Source: Bacteroidota bacterium (GTDB lineage: Bacteria; Bacteroidota; Ignavibacteria; OLB7). Taken from it: a DNA stretch of 64,000 nt. The first letter of the stretch is position 1, and each line of letters starts with the position of its first letter. The translations under genes and the position numbers were made by a program. The DNA is taken from positions 166,289 to 230,288 of the forward strand of contig JAFDZV010000010.1 in NCBI GenBank assembly GCA_018266795.1. The letters run 5' to 3'. This document shows positions 54,954 to 63,473 of the stretch, one piece after another. The notes under the pieces were generated by a model. The model was not told where the DNA came from. It made no database searches and saw only the letters and a list, made by a program, of their open reading frames with translations.

Positions 54954-55157
54954 CTATCCCAGTACGATGCGGTATCGTGCAACGATACCAACCCCCTTGA
55001 TCTCGACCTGTAGATAATAGGTCCCCGAGGGTGCTCGCCCCCCGCGATCCAAACTGCCATTCCACTCCAGAAGGTGCTTTCCCGGCTCCCTGTCTCCATC
55101 GCAGAGCGTTTTGACAAGACGCCCCCCTTCATCGAAAATTCCGATGAATACGGTCAT
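54954..55157 (-). pseudogene. Orphan T9SS C-terminal sorting-domain fragment
   Basis: A 67-residue frame whose whole length resembles a T9SS sorting domain: FIGIFDEGGRLVKTLCDGD, KHLLEWNGSLDRGGRAPSG and TYYLQVEIKGVGIVARYR are the IxxxxGxxVxxL, WDGxDxxGxxVxxGxYxY pattern. It has no signal peptide and no cargo part. Upstream, the +1 frame (TRITRSFTRSDPALRL, ending in a stop exactly at this ATG) looks like the start of such a domain, suggesting a frameshift and decay of a former secreted-protein gene. It lies 300 bases upstream of the ECF sigma gene. Alternative: a short CTD-only protein. Confidence 0.65.
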
Positions 55158-55423
55158 AATCGTAGCGCAGGATCTGATCTCGTGAATGAACGCGTGATGC
55201 GAGTCAATCGAGCGCCAGGGTCGAAGCGCGTATCGGGTCTCGAGAAATACCGCAGATAGCCGAGCCCGATACAGTATACAATTGAACGCAATTTTTGTAC
55301 TGGAATATAATCATCTCCCGGCGCCCTCGATACCCACCCCGTAAATTTTCTTGTCGTGACGTGATTCCCCCCGGCAATCCCACTGCAATACGATCGTATC
55401 ACCCGCTGCCTGAAGCAGTCTCC
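55158..55423. other. Intergenic stretch with possible decayed coding sequence
   Basis: Upstream of the sorting-domain fragment on the minus strand. Two frames are open but neither reads as a known domain; AT-rich for this genome around 55265-55350. No promoter assigned. Confidence 0.35.
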
Positions 55424-55471
55424 AAAACGATGCGCGGGTATCACCCGGTCTTCACCGGATGATACCCGCGC
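55424..55471 (-). terminator. Intrinsic terminator of the copper-chaperone-like gene
   Basis: GCGCGGGTATCA (55432-55443) pairs with TGATACCCGCGC (55460-55471), with an inner CCGGT/ACCGG extension; on the minus strand TCGTTTTGG follows. It begins about 50 bases after the stop at 55522. Confidence 0.8.
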
Positions 55472-55521
55472 CGAGATGCAACCGTACGGCCTTTGCAACG
55501 GAGATCCGTCTCCTGCAACCC

Positions 55522-55728
55522 CTATCGCTCGGACGGAAGCACTTCAAAGCCTGCGTCGAGAATCGCGGCCACAATCGCCTCGTGCCCGATCGTGGCCTCA
55601 TCGTACTCCACCGTTGCAGAGCCGATCTCCACTTCCTTCCGTTCGAGCGGCAGACGATCCAATGCCTTGCGCACGCTGTTCACGCAGCCGCCGCAGCTCA
55701 TCCCGCCGATCTCAATTCGTTCGGTCAT
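55522..55728 (-). CDS. Heavy-metal-associated (CopZ-like) protein
   Basis: A 68-residue cytoplasmic protein of the HMA fold with the metal-binding motif GMSCGGC (M10, C12, C15). It should bind Cu(I) or another soft metal and pass it to a transporter such as a P-type ATPase, which is not in this window. AGGAAG lies just before the ATG. The rest (VNSVRKALDRLP, EVEIGSATVEYDE, IVAAILDAGFEV) is the full babbab fold. Alternative: a mercuric-type binding protein. Confidence 0.93.
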   Translation of the reverse strand: MTERIEIGGMSCGGCVNSVRKALDRLPLERKEVEIGSATVEYDEATIGHEAIVAAILDAGFEVLPSER

Positions 55729-55813
55729 GATCTTCCTACTGTATTGTGTTCAGTGATGTTCGAATATCCTTCCGTGCCTGCCGCAGCGATCCAGCCTGCG
55801 ACGTGCCGTGAAC

Positions 55814-56552
55814 CTAACGGTAGGCTGGAACGTCCTCAACCTTGATCCCGGCAGGCACATCGAACGACTCCTGGGGAACCGGGACGTTCAGATTCACGTT
55901 CGTCGCCTCCAGCACCAGCCCCTCCCCGGGGGGCGTACATCGATTCGGTGCGCAGCGGAATCCCCTCCCACAGCCATGCGGTCACCACGATGCCGTGCCG
56001 CTCGATGGAATGTCCCTGACATGTCCGCCCGGCAACCGTCATCGTGCCAAGCTTCTTATACTTGAGCGCGAGCTTCGCGCTGTCGCTCATCGTTGCGAAG
56101 TCCGGAAAACAGTTCACGGCAACATCGGGCTGCATGCTTCGCCGGCCGATCTTCTTCAGCGGATCGTAGAGCACAGCCACCCCGTTCTTCAGCGTGCTGA
56201 CATTCGTGATCGTAAGATGCTTGCCGCCGATGGAGTCGCTCACGTCCGTCCGCGTACACATCAGGGCACCGTAATCATCGAAGGTGAACGTTGCATTGAT
56301 CGACGGCCCCAGCCTGCTCTTCATTGTGATGATGCCGGACTTCTCGCCGAACCGATGCGCGGCGCCGCCCGTACCCGATGCAGCACCGCTTGATTCCTGT
56401 GGCGACGTTTCGGTATTCCGACTACCGGAAGCTGCCGAGGCCGATAACGTATCGCGATGCGATCCGGAAGAGCCCGAAGGCCCCTTGGCAGTGTCCGGAC
56501 CGTTGCAACCGGCAAGGATTAGCGCCAGAACAATAACGGGAAGCGCGCGCAT
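55814..56552 (-). CDS. Lipoprotein of unknown function with a one-base frameshift near its 3' end
   Basis: Start ATG at 56552 (MRALPVIVLALILAGCNG), lipobox Cys16, then a Ser/Gly/Thr-rich linker to about residue 60. The body has HRFGEKSGIITMKSRLG and YDPLKKIGRRSMQPDVA and resembles DUF-type periplasmic proteins of Bacteroidota that report a stable conversion of a covalently bound group, but no family is named. As sequenced the frame runs on to 55836 with an Arg/Gly-rich end. If one G is removed from the run of six at 55928-55933, the frame continues as YAPGEGLVLEATNVNLNVPV then PQESFDVPAGIKVEDVPAYR and stops at 55814, giving 245 residues with an ordinary end. This is either a sequencing error or a real indel. 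Confidence 0.75.
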
Positions 56553-56669
56553 GATCGTGTTCGGATTTGGTTGAAGCCTCCGGCCGCGTCCGCATGGGAG
56601 CGCCCGGAAGGAATAACACTGCGGCAACAGTGCCGCGCCCGCATAATCTACAACCGGAGGAGGAATCGC

Positions 56670-57554
56670 ATGGTGGTCACCAACTCGACAGTCGCGCTCG
56701 TAACCGGCGCAAGCTCCGGCATCGGTCGCGGGCTCGCCATCGCGCTGGCGCAACGCGGAGCCGGTGTGGCTTTGATTGCACGCCGGCATGAACGGCTGAA
56801 CGATGCAGCCGCCGCTGTGGAGGAGACGGGGGGCAGAGCGCTTCCGATCGTATGTGACGTGACCGACCGAACTTCCGTGGAGGAGGCCGTTGCGGCAACG
56901 ATCATGCACTTCGGGCGTCTCGATCTGCTGGTCAACAACGCCGGAGGCGGGCACATGGGCACTATCGAGGATACCCCGCAGGACGAGCTCGAACGGGTGT
57001 TCGCGCTGAACGTCTTCGCGCTCTGGTACGCCTCGGCGCCGGCGATCAGGCAGATGCGGAGCCAGAAGAGCGGAGCCATCGTGACGATCGGCTCCATCGC
57101 CGGCAAGATGGGCTTTCCGGGCAACGCGGCGTATGTCGCAGCGAAGCATGCGGCGGTTGGATTCACCAGAGCATTGCGCACGGAGCTTGCGGGCACCGGC
57201 ATCACTGCATCCATCGCGATCCCGGCGGGCACATTGACCGAGTGGGCGGAGACAATCGAGGATGGGGCGATGCTTCGACTGTTCGAGTATGAAGCGCGGC
57301 GCGGCGCGGAGATCGCACGAGAGCAGGGCGTGGACGCCTATCCCCCGCTTCCTCTCCTCAGCTCCGAGGAAGTTGCCGAGCAGATTCTTATCGGACTCGA
57401 ATCCAGGCTGCCGGAGATCTATACACATCCAGATTCCAGGGAGCGAATACGGGAATACGAGGAGCGGCAGATCGACGCCGAGGCACGGCTGGAGCCGTAC
57501 TGGCTTGCCAATCGCGAAGGCTACCGGCGCATTCGTGAAGAGCGGCAACCGTGA
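56670..57554 (+). CDS. Short-chain dehydrogenase/reductase (SDR)
   Basis: A 294-residue NAD(P)-dependent oxidoreductase. The ATG at 56670 has GGAGGAGG upstream and gives the usual start MVVTNSTVALVTGASSGIG; the longer frame is unsupported. Motifs: TGASSGIG (12-19), NNAGGG, catalytic Ser in TIGSIAGKMG, and YVAAK. After the Rossmann fold an extended C-terminus (about 230-294) is rich in charged residues. Substrate unknown. Divergent from the frameshifted lipoprotein, 117 bases apart. Confidence 0.92.
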   Translation: MVVTNSTVALVTGASSGIGRGLAIALAQRGAGVALIARRHERLNDAAAAVEETGGRALPIVCDVTDRTSVEEAVAATIMHFGRLDLLVNNAGGGHMGTIEDTPQDELERVFALNVFALWYASAPAIRQMRSQKSGAIVTIGSIAGKMGFPGNAAYVAAKHAAVGFTRALRTELAGTGITASIAIPAGTLTEWAETIEDGAMLRLFEYEARRGAEIAREQGVDAYPPLPLLSSEEVAEQILIGLESRLPEIYTHPDSRERIREYEERQIDAEARLEPYWLANREGYRRIREERQP

Positions 57555-58183
57555 TCGACCCGATCAGCCGCCCGGCCCGCACCCAGCATCCCGTTGAGCA
57601 ACATTCCGCCGTGCAGGATCATGCTGTTCAGAAACCCTGTTGCGCGCTCGGCAGCCCACGCTTCGATGAACCACATCTGGATTCCCCCGCCCTTGCGGCC
57701 GGGAAGAAAATGGCGCGGCCCGATGGGTCTTCGAAGATGAAGAGAGCCACCGGGCCACAGCCGTTCAGTTCCGTCCCCTAAATAACGGACCTTGGTCACA
57801 TGTTCTATTTACTCGGCACCCTCTCAGGTCACTCCATACAGCCCCAGGCGTGCGCAGCCGTACACGTGGCAGTTCGCGGACCGACATATCGTATTGCGAT
57901 CACCGGGAAACGCTGTCAGCGTCCGCCATGGCAACGGCATTCACGAAACTGGGGCTCTCCTCACGATTACACATGAGATCGCTCTGCGCAGTGGTCATTC
58001 CGTGCACTCTGGACCTTTGGAAGTTGCTGGGGGGAAGTGATAGGGTTACGACGAATTATTAGTACCAACAACAATCATACATCTTCAGGGCCGAGGGTGC
58101 AAGGTACATGATTGTGCACCCCCGCAAAAGGGTACCATCACTCCCGGCTCGTCCGGCTACGCCCAGGTTCGCCCTGCTGCGAA
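57555..58183. other. Intergenic stretch, no confident gene
   Basis: About 630 bases between the SDR gene and the J-motif gene. On the minus strand a frame from a GTG at 57799 reads plausibly for a while (KGGGIQMWFIEAWAAER) but overlaps the SDR 3' end and has no start signal. Nothing else is recognised. Confidence 0.4.
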
Positions 58184-59185
58184 TCATCGATGGTTCAGGT
58201 ACACGTCCTCGACGAAGCTGGACCAAATACTCTTCACCACTTCGGGCGGCGGCGCCTTTTGTCCGGAAAGAATCGGCGCCAGGAAGTGGTCGCACTTGGC
58301 AACCTCGTGTTCAACGGAGGCCACGTCCGCCTCGAGCATTGCACGCCGCGAAGCAATCCATGCCTCATCCCGAAGACATTCCTGCATCTGATAGATCTCC
58401 TCGCGCTTCACAGCCTCCAGCCGCCCGCGTTCGGTGCGCAGGGCAATGCGCAGGCGATGTTCCTCCCCTTCATGATCGCCCGCGGAAGCCGGTTCCCCTT
58501 CTCCCACGGCATCCACCAATTGCAGCATCGTGCGTAGAAGCGGAAGGTCGCCGCGATGATATCCGCGCTGCACCAGGTCCCAGTACTCGCGCCGTGCAGT
58601 CTCTCCCGGGCGCTGCGCATCCGGATGCAACTGCTTTGCCAGCTGCCGATACAGCGCGCGCAGTTCATCGGCGCGGCGGCGCGCACCCTGGGCGGCATCT
58701 GCGGGCGCGCTCTGCTCCACGAACGATGATGGGCGCCAGGAGCTGTCCAGATCCTTTCGATACTCGGCGCTGAACGCGGCCTGCATGCGCGAGCGCACGC
58801 GTGCAAACTCGCTGCGCACCGCCTTCATCACCAGTTCCACGGTGCGAACATCCAGCCGCTGCCCGCGATCCAGCTTGAGCGAAAAGAGTTCCACCATGCG
58901 GCGGCGCTCGCTCAGTTCAAGCGTGCGTTCCTGAAGCACGCGCTCGAGATCGCCGAAGAGTTCCGAGTAACGATCGCGGAGGTACGGAAAGACTTCGAAG
59001 GAAAGGTGGAGACGTTCGTTGAACACCGCGTGCAGATTGTCGCGAAGAGCAGCTATGCGCTCGCGCGATTCGGCAACAGCCGGGTGAAGAATGATTGCCT
59101 CTCGAGTGTGAGCGTTCAACGTAGCCTGCGCCGGTGCCGAATAATGCCTGGGTGTTCCCGCGTTCGCGCACGGCATGGCCCGCAC
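58184..59185 (-). CDS. Coiled-coil protein with a J-domain-like HPD motif
   Basis: A 333-residue soluble protein, mostly helical. Residues about 30-150 are charged helices (RERIAALRDNLHAVFNERL, RDRYSELFGDLERVLQERTL). About residue 195 comes ELRALYRQLAKQLHPDAQ, which looks like helix II and the HPD loop of a DnaJ domain, followed by ARREYWDLVQRGYHRGDL. The rest is again coiled coil. A partner of DnaK or a degenerate J protein is possible; confidence in chaperone function is low. The start at 59185 is uncertain: the first 20 residues are unlike the rest and M4 is an equally good candidate. A promoter-like TTTC-N19-TATCTTTG lies 60-90 bases upstream. Confidence 0.7.
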   Translation of the reverse strand: MRAMPCANAGTPRHYSAPAQATLNAHTREAIILHPAVAESRERIAALRDNLHAVFNERLHLSFEVFPYLRDRYSELFGDLERVLQERTLELSERRRMVELFSLKLDRGQRLDVRTVELVMKAVRSEFARVRSRMQAAFSAEYRKDLDSSWRPSSFVEQSAPADAAQGARRRADELRALYRQLAKQLHPDAQRPGETARREYWDLVQRGYHRGDLPLLRTMLQLVDAVGEGEPASAGDHEGEEHRLRIALRTERGRLEAVKREEIYQMQECLRDEAWIASRRAMLEADVASVEHEVAKCDHFLAPILSGQKAPPPEVVKSIWSSFVEDVYLNHR

Positions 59186-59244
59186 GAACAGGCCGGTGCA
59201 TTGCGCACCCTGCAGAAACCGAGAGCTGTAACGGGACTATCGAA

Positions 59245-59275
59245 CAAAGATACACGGCCCGTCCGGATACGGAAA
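59245..59275 (-). promoter_or_regulatory. Candidate Bacteroidota-type promoter
   Basis: On the minus strand TTTC (59275-59272), exactly 19 bases, then TATCTTTG (59252-59245), close to TTTG-N19-TAnnTTTG. It lies between the prenyltransferase stop (59294) and the start of the J-motif gene (59185), where a promoter is expected. Confidence 0.55.
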
Positions 59276-59293
59276 CGGCAGACTCTCCGGGTC

Positions 59294-60223
59294 TCAGTGC
59301 GCGATGTAGATGATCAGGATGGAGACCACCATCCACGCCAACCCGGTTGCAACCAGCCAGGGATCGCGCAGCACTATCGAGACAGGGTTCTCGGCCGTCT
59401 GCTGCTTCTCGTCCAGATAGAGATAGCGGAAGATCCCGTACATCACGAACGGGACGGTATAGATGAGCTTGTTGGTATTGAAGAAACGATGCGCGTGGTC
59501 GCTCACGGTATAGAGCGTGTAGCTCACGATTGCGCCCATCACCGAGACGTTGAGAATCAGGCGCACAAGTTCCGGCGTGTAATCATCCAGTACCTTCCGG
59601 CTCTCGCCGCGGCCGATGTGATTCAGTTCGCTCCGCCGCTTCGCGATAGCCAGGAACAATGCAAGGAACATGGTGCAGATCATCAGCCACTCGGAAGCCT
59701 CCACCGAAACTGCCTTCGCCCCTGCAAGCACCCGCAGCATGAAGCCGCCGGCGATGATGAAGACGTCCACGATCACGACATGCTTCAGGCCGAAGGAGTA
59801 GGCGGCATTCAGCGCGGCATAGACGGAAATGCAGAGTGCGGTCTGCCACGGAAGCATCGCAACCATGAGCCCGCTGGCGACGAGCAGAACACCGGCCTCA
59901 ACCGCGGCGGCGCGCACTCCTATGCGCCCGGAGGCGATCGGCCGCAGGCGCTTCACCGGATGCTCGGCATCGGCCGTGCGATCGGCGATGTCGTTGACGA
60001 TATACACTGCCGAGCTTACCAGGCAGAACGCCACGAATGTCTCCAGCGAGAGAAGCACACGCGAGGAATCGGTAAGCACCTTGCCGAACACGAGCGGCGC
60101 GAAGACAAACACATTCTTCAGCCAATGGGCGGGCCGCATCAGACGGATGCGATCGCGAATGGCGCCGGCATTCGCAAGCGCCGCCGCATTCCCCTTGGTT
60201 GCTGCAATCTTCTGCATATGCAT
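59294..60223 (-). CDS. UbiA-family prenyltransferase, DPPR-synthase-like
   Basis: A 309-residue protein with about eight or nine membrane helices, expected to transfer a prenyl or phosphoribosyl group at the inner membrane. The first Asp motif reads YIVNDIADRTADAEHPVKRL (NDxxDxxxD form) and the second lies in GLKHVVIVDVFIIAGGFMLR. The start, RLMRPAHWLKNVFVFAPLVFG, is characteristic of decaprenylphosphate phosphoribosyltransferase, the enzyme that makes the pentose carrier for arabinan in actinobacteria and is also found elsewhere. ATG 60223 or 60217 both fit. The rest of the epimerisation pathway (DprE1/E2) is not in the window. Confidence 0.85.
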   Translation of the reverse strand: MHMQKIAATKGNAAALANAGAIRDRIRLMRPAHWLKNVFVFAPLVFGKVLTDSSRVLLSLETFVAFCLVSSAVYIVNDIADRTADAEHPVKRLRPIASGRIGVRAAAVEAGVLLVASGLMVAMLPWQTALCISVYAALNAAYSFGLKHVVIVDVFIIAGGFMLRVLAGAKAVSVEASEWLMICTMFLALFLAIAKRRSELNHIGRGESRKVLDDYTPELVRLILNVSVMGAIVSYTLYTVSDHAHRFFNTNKLIYTVPFVMYGIFRYLYLDEKQQTAENPVSIVLRDPWLVATGLAWMVVSILIIYIAH

Positions 60224-60363
60224 CTGGAAATCTTGGCAACAAAGTCCCGCAGGCAACCGTGCTCACGCGGCGCTGCCGGGCATGGTTCATCGGAGCCGCA
60301 CACCGGCCCATCGCGCGCGGCCTGCCGGGGACGGCCCCCATCCGCAGGCGGTGATCGGCCGCA

Positions 60364-61116
60364 TTACTCCAACTCGAACACCACCGATACACGGGCACTC
60401 ACCGACAGTTCCCCCGGAGCCAGTGTGTTGTCCTCCTCACCGGAGGCTCCGCGATCGAAACGCGACGTCTGAACCTGGTTCGCATACATGCTCGTATTCG
60501 GTGTCTCCTCGATGGTCAATACCCTTCCCACCTTCACGCCAAGCTCGTGCGCCAGGAGCAGGGCCTTGTCCTTCGCAGCACGCACGGCGAGCACACGTGC
60601 CTCATCCCGGTACTTTCTCAGCTCCGAGGTACGCAACTGTCCCTGCCCCACATTCGTCACACCGGCCTTCAACGCCGCAGCAATGAGGTTCCGGGTCTTA
60701 CCGAAATTCTTCAGTGTCACGGAGACATTCCGGCTGGTGGAGAAGCCGAGGAACTCCCCGCGCCGCCCATCCTTGTATGCATACTCCGGAGCAATCGTCA
60801 GTTGATTGGTCTGAACGTCCTGACGCACAATCCCAAGCTTCTCGATGGCATCCAGCAACGCGTTCAGGCGGCTGTCGTTGTCGCGGGCGGCCTCCTCGAT
60901 ATCCTTGCTCTCGGTTTCGATACCGAAATCGAACAGCACCTGATCGGGCACAACGCGCATCTCCGCGTCGCCGCTCACCGTGATGGTCCGCATGGGCTGG
61001 GGCGCCGGCGGCTGCGCGCAAAGGCCCGCTGCGGCCGTACAAAGAAGAACCAGGAACCCAACCGAAAACAGTGATGAACTGCGGATCGCGCGGCACACTG
61101 CGTTGTTCACTCTCAT
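60364..61116 (-). CDS. SIMPL-domain (DUF541) periplasmic protein
   Basis: A 250-residue exported protein. The start at 61116 gives a signal peptide (MRVNNAVCRAIRSSSLFSVG ... GLCAQPP). The SIMPL fold begins at TITVSGDAEMRVVPDQVLFD and continues through TNQLTIAPEYAYKDG, VTLKNFGKTRNLI and VRAAKDKALLLAHELGVKVG, ending ARVSVVFELE. Relatives include the E. coli oxidative-stress protein YggE and signal-modulating proteins in eukaryotes; the molecular role is unknown. It follows the mutase gene by about 255 bases on the same strand. Confidence 0.9.
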   Translation of the reverse strand: MRVNNAVCRAIRSSSLFSVGFLVLLCTAAAGLCAQPPAPQPMRTITVSGDAEMRVVPDQVLFDFGIETESKDIEEAARDNDSRLNALLDAIEKLGIVRQDVQTNQLTIAPEYAYKDGRRGEFLGFSTSRNVSVTLKNFGKTRNLIAAALKAGVTNVGQGQLRTSELRKYRDEARVLAVRAAKDKALLLAHELGVKVGRVLTIEETPNTSMYANQVQTSRFDRGASGEEDNTLAPGELSVSARVSVVFELE

Positions 61117-61371
61117 GACGTCACGTGTTGTATTGAACGTGCGGCACACGACGTTCGTCGTTCGCCGCTATGATGCGATCAGGCTGCTGTACGATACAAT
61201 GTATTCCGTAATGACACGAGCGGGCCCGTTCGGAACCCGCTCGCCTGCAAACCATCCGGAACCTGACCGGCGCATCCGGACTCCTGCGCCCTTACCGCGC
61301 CGTTGTATACGGGCCGCACCCGAGAGACATTCCCGCCGGCACCAGACATGCGGCGCCGCGAACGGTCTCCA

Positions 61372-63093
61372 TCAGAATACCGGCTGCTCCTCGTAGACGC
61401 CGAACACTTCCTCCAGCGTGCGGCACATCTCACCCACGGTGACATAGGCACGCGCGCAGTCCAGAACGTACGGCATCAAGTTGCTACCATCCTCCGCGGA
61501 CTGCCGAAGCGCAGCCAGCGTACGATCCACATCCTCCTGGTTGCGGCGCGTGCGAAGCTCGGTAAGGCGCGCCACCTGCGTCTCCTCCACTTCCTTCGAT
61601 ATCGTAAGGATCGGGATATCGATCTTCTCGTCTTCCTGCACATACTCGTTCACCCCCACGATCACCTTCTCCTTCGCGTCCAGCTCCCGCTGATAGCGAT
61701 AGGCCGCGTCCGCGATCTCGCGTTGGAAGAAGCCGGCCTCGATCGCCGGAATCACACCGCCCAGCGCATCGATCTTCTCGAAGTACGCCTCGGCCTCCGC
61801 CTCGATCCTGTCGGTGAGTGTCTCCACGAAGTAGCTCCCGCCCAGCGGATCGATGGCGTTGATAACGCCGGTTTCGTAGGCGATCACCTGCTGCGTCCTC
61901 AGGGCAATCGTCACCGCCTTCTCCGAGGGAAGCGCAAGCGTTTCATCCATCGAGTTGGTGTGCAGGCTCTGCGTGCCTCCCAGCACAGCGGCCAGAGCCT
62001 CGAGAGCGGTGCGCACGATGTTGTTCTCCGGCTGCTGCGCGGTAAGGGAACATCCTGCAGTCTGCGTGTGGAAGCGGAGGATCCAGGAGCGGGGGCTCTT
62101 CGCGCCATACTTCTCGCGCATGCGCCGCGCATAGATGCGCCGGGCCGCACGGAACTTTGCGATCTCCTCGAAAAAGTCGATATGGGAGTTGAAGAAGTGC
62201 GAGAGACGCGGAGCGAAGTCATCGATGTCCAGGCCGCGCTCCAGGCAGTCCTCGACGTACGCGAATCCGTCGGCAAGCGTGAACGCCAGCTCCTGTGCGG
62301 CCGTGGAGCCCGCCTCACGAATGTGGTAGCCGCTGATCGAAACCGGGTTCCACTGCGGCGCGTTCGTCGTGCACCACTCGATCATGTCCGTGATGATGCG
62401 CACGGAGGGGCGCGGCGGGAACAGATACTCCTTCTGCGCGATGTACTCCTTCAGGATATCGTTCTGAAGGGTTCCCCGAAGCTTCTCGAACGGCACGCCC
62501 TGCTTCTCCGCCACGGCGAGATAGTAGGCGAAGATCATGATGGCCGGTGAGTTGATCGTCATCGAGGTGGAGACCTTGTCCAGCGGGATGCCGTCGAACA
62601 GGATCTCCATATCGGCCAGCGAGGAGACCGCAACGCCGCAGATGCCAACCTCTCCCTCGGACATCGGATCGTCCGCATCGCGCCCCATGAGCGTGGGGAG
62701 ATCGAACGCCGTCGAGAGCCCGGTCTGGCCGTTGGCCAGGAGATACTTGAATCGGTTGTTCGTGTCCTCCGGGGTGCCGAACCCGGCGAACTGCCGCATC
62801 GTCCAGACCTTGCCGCGGTACATGTTCGCATGAACGCCGCGGGTGAACGGATACTGCCCGGGGAAGCCGAGCTTCTCCATGTAGTCCCATTCCTTCATGT
62901 CGGCCGGCGAATTCAGCAGATCCACTTCGTTCCCGGAGAGCGAGGTATGCTTCCATCCGGTGGTCCGGGCAGCGGCGGCCTCTGCCTCCCACCGTCCCTG
63001 GGCCTGAACGAAGTCCAGTGCCAACTGCTGGCCTGCATGACCGTTGCTGTGGCCGTTTGCGTGGCCATTGGCTGACATGCCGTTCGTGCTCAT
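61372..63093 (-). CDS. Methylmalonyl-CoA mutase-family large subunit without B12-binding domain
   Basis: A 573-residue TIM-barrel subunit. From the ATG at 63093 ([19 protein letters not shown]) the first about 20 residues are an unusual Asn/Gly/His repeat, then the fold begins at about 70 ([20 protein letters not shown]). Motifs [67 protein letters not shown] and [17 protein letters not shown] are present. The adenosylcobalamin domain (DxHxxG) is absent; it must be a separate small subunit that lies outside the window. Methylmalonyl-CoA, isobutyryl-CoA or hydroxyisobutyryl-CoA are possible substrates; the Tyr/Gln discrimination was not resolved. Confidence 0.93.
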   Translation of the reverse strand: MSTNGMSANGHANGHSNGHAGQQLALDFVQAQGRWEAEAAAARTTGWKHTSLSGNEVDLLNSPADMKEWDYMEKLGFPGQYPFTRGVHANMYRGKVWTMRQFAGFGTPEDTNNRFKYLLANGQTGLSTAFDLPTLMGRDADDPMSEGEVGICGVAVSSLADMEILFDGIPLDKVSTSMTINSPAIMIFAYYLAVAEKQGVPFEKLRGTLQNDILKEYIAQKEYLFPPRPSVRIITDMIEWCTTNAPQWNPVSISGYHIREAGSTAAQELAFTLADGFAYVEDCLERGLDIDDFAPRLSHFFNSHIDFFEEIAKFRAARRIYARRMREKYGAKSPRSWILRFHTQTAGCSLTAQQPENNIVRTALEALAAVLGGTQSLHTNSMDETLALPSEKAVTIALRTQQVIAYETGVINAIDPLGGSYFVETLTDRIEAEAEAYFEKIDALGGVIPAIEAGFFQREIADAAYRYQRELDAKEKVIVGVNEYVQEDEKIDIPILTISKEVEETQVARLTELRTRRNQEDVDRTLAALRQSAEDGSNLMPYVLDCARAYVTVGEMCRTLEEVFGVYEEQPVF

Positions 63094-63473
63094 GCGCGTG
63101 TATCCTGAGTTGTTGAATGCTCGATGTCGAACGGAAAGATACGCAACCACGGCTGAACCGGACGTTGCCGGATGTGACCGGACTGCAGTTCAGAATACGG
63201 ATCGGTGTGCGAAGCATTGCAGCGCGGCATCTCTCCGAGGGAAATCCACGGCCGGGCCGGCTACGTAGAAATCCTGTTGGAGCGCCCCTCCATCAACTCC
63301 GGACGCGGCTCACCGTCCGGCCATCCATGGCGGGATTGGGAGCATAGTGATAGATTGAGCGCTGTTCCGGCCTGAGAGCAGAAATGGTTCGTCCGATGCC
63401 GGACCGCGGACAGCTTCCCGCCGGCCGGTAGGAACCGGGCTGTCCGCCCTGCTATCGAACACACGCGCTCACC
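63094..63473. other. Intergenic stretch, divergent promoter region
   Basis: 380 bases between the mutase and the STAND-ATPase gene. No gene or clear promoter consensus is seen. Confidence 0.4.

Noticed and set aside
55836-57548. 570-codon minus-strand frame spanning the SDR gene
   Set aside because: Only its 3' part from the ATG at 56552 is a credible lipoprotein; the rest is antisense to the SDR enzyme.
57521-57799. Minus-strand frame of 92 codons with plausible composition
   Set aside because: It overlaps the 3' end of the well-supported SDR gene, starts with an unsupported GTG, and matches no family; a second frame in the same DNA looks equally plausible, so neither is convincing.
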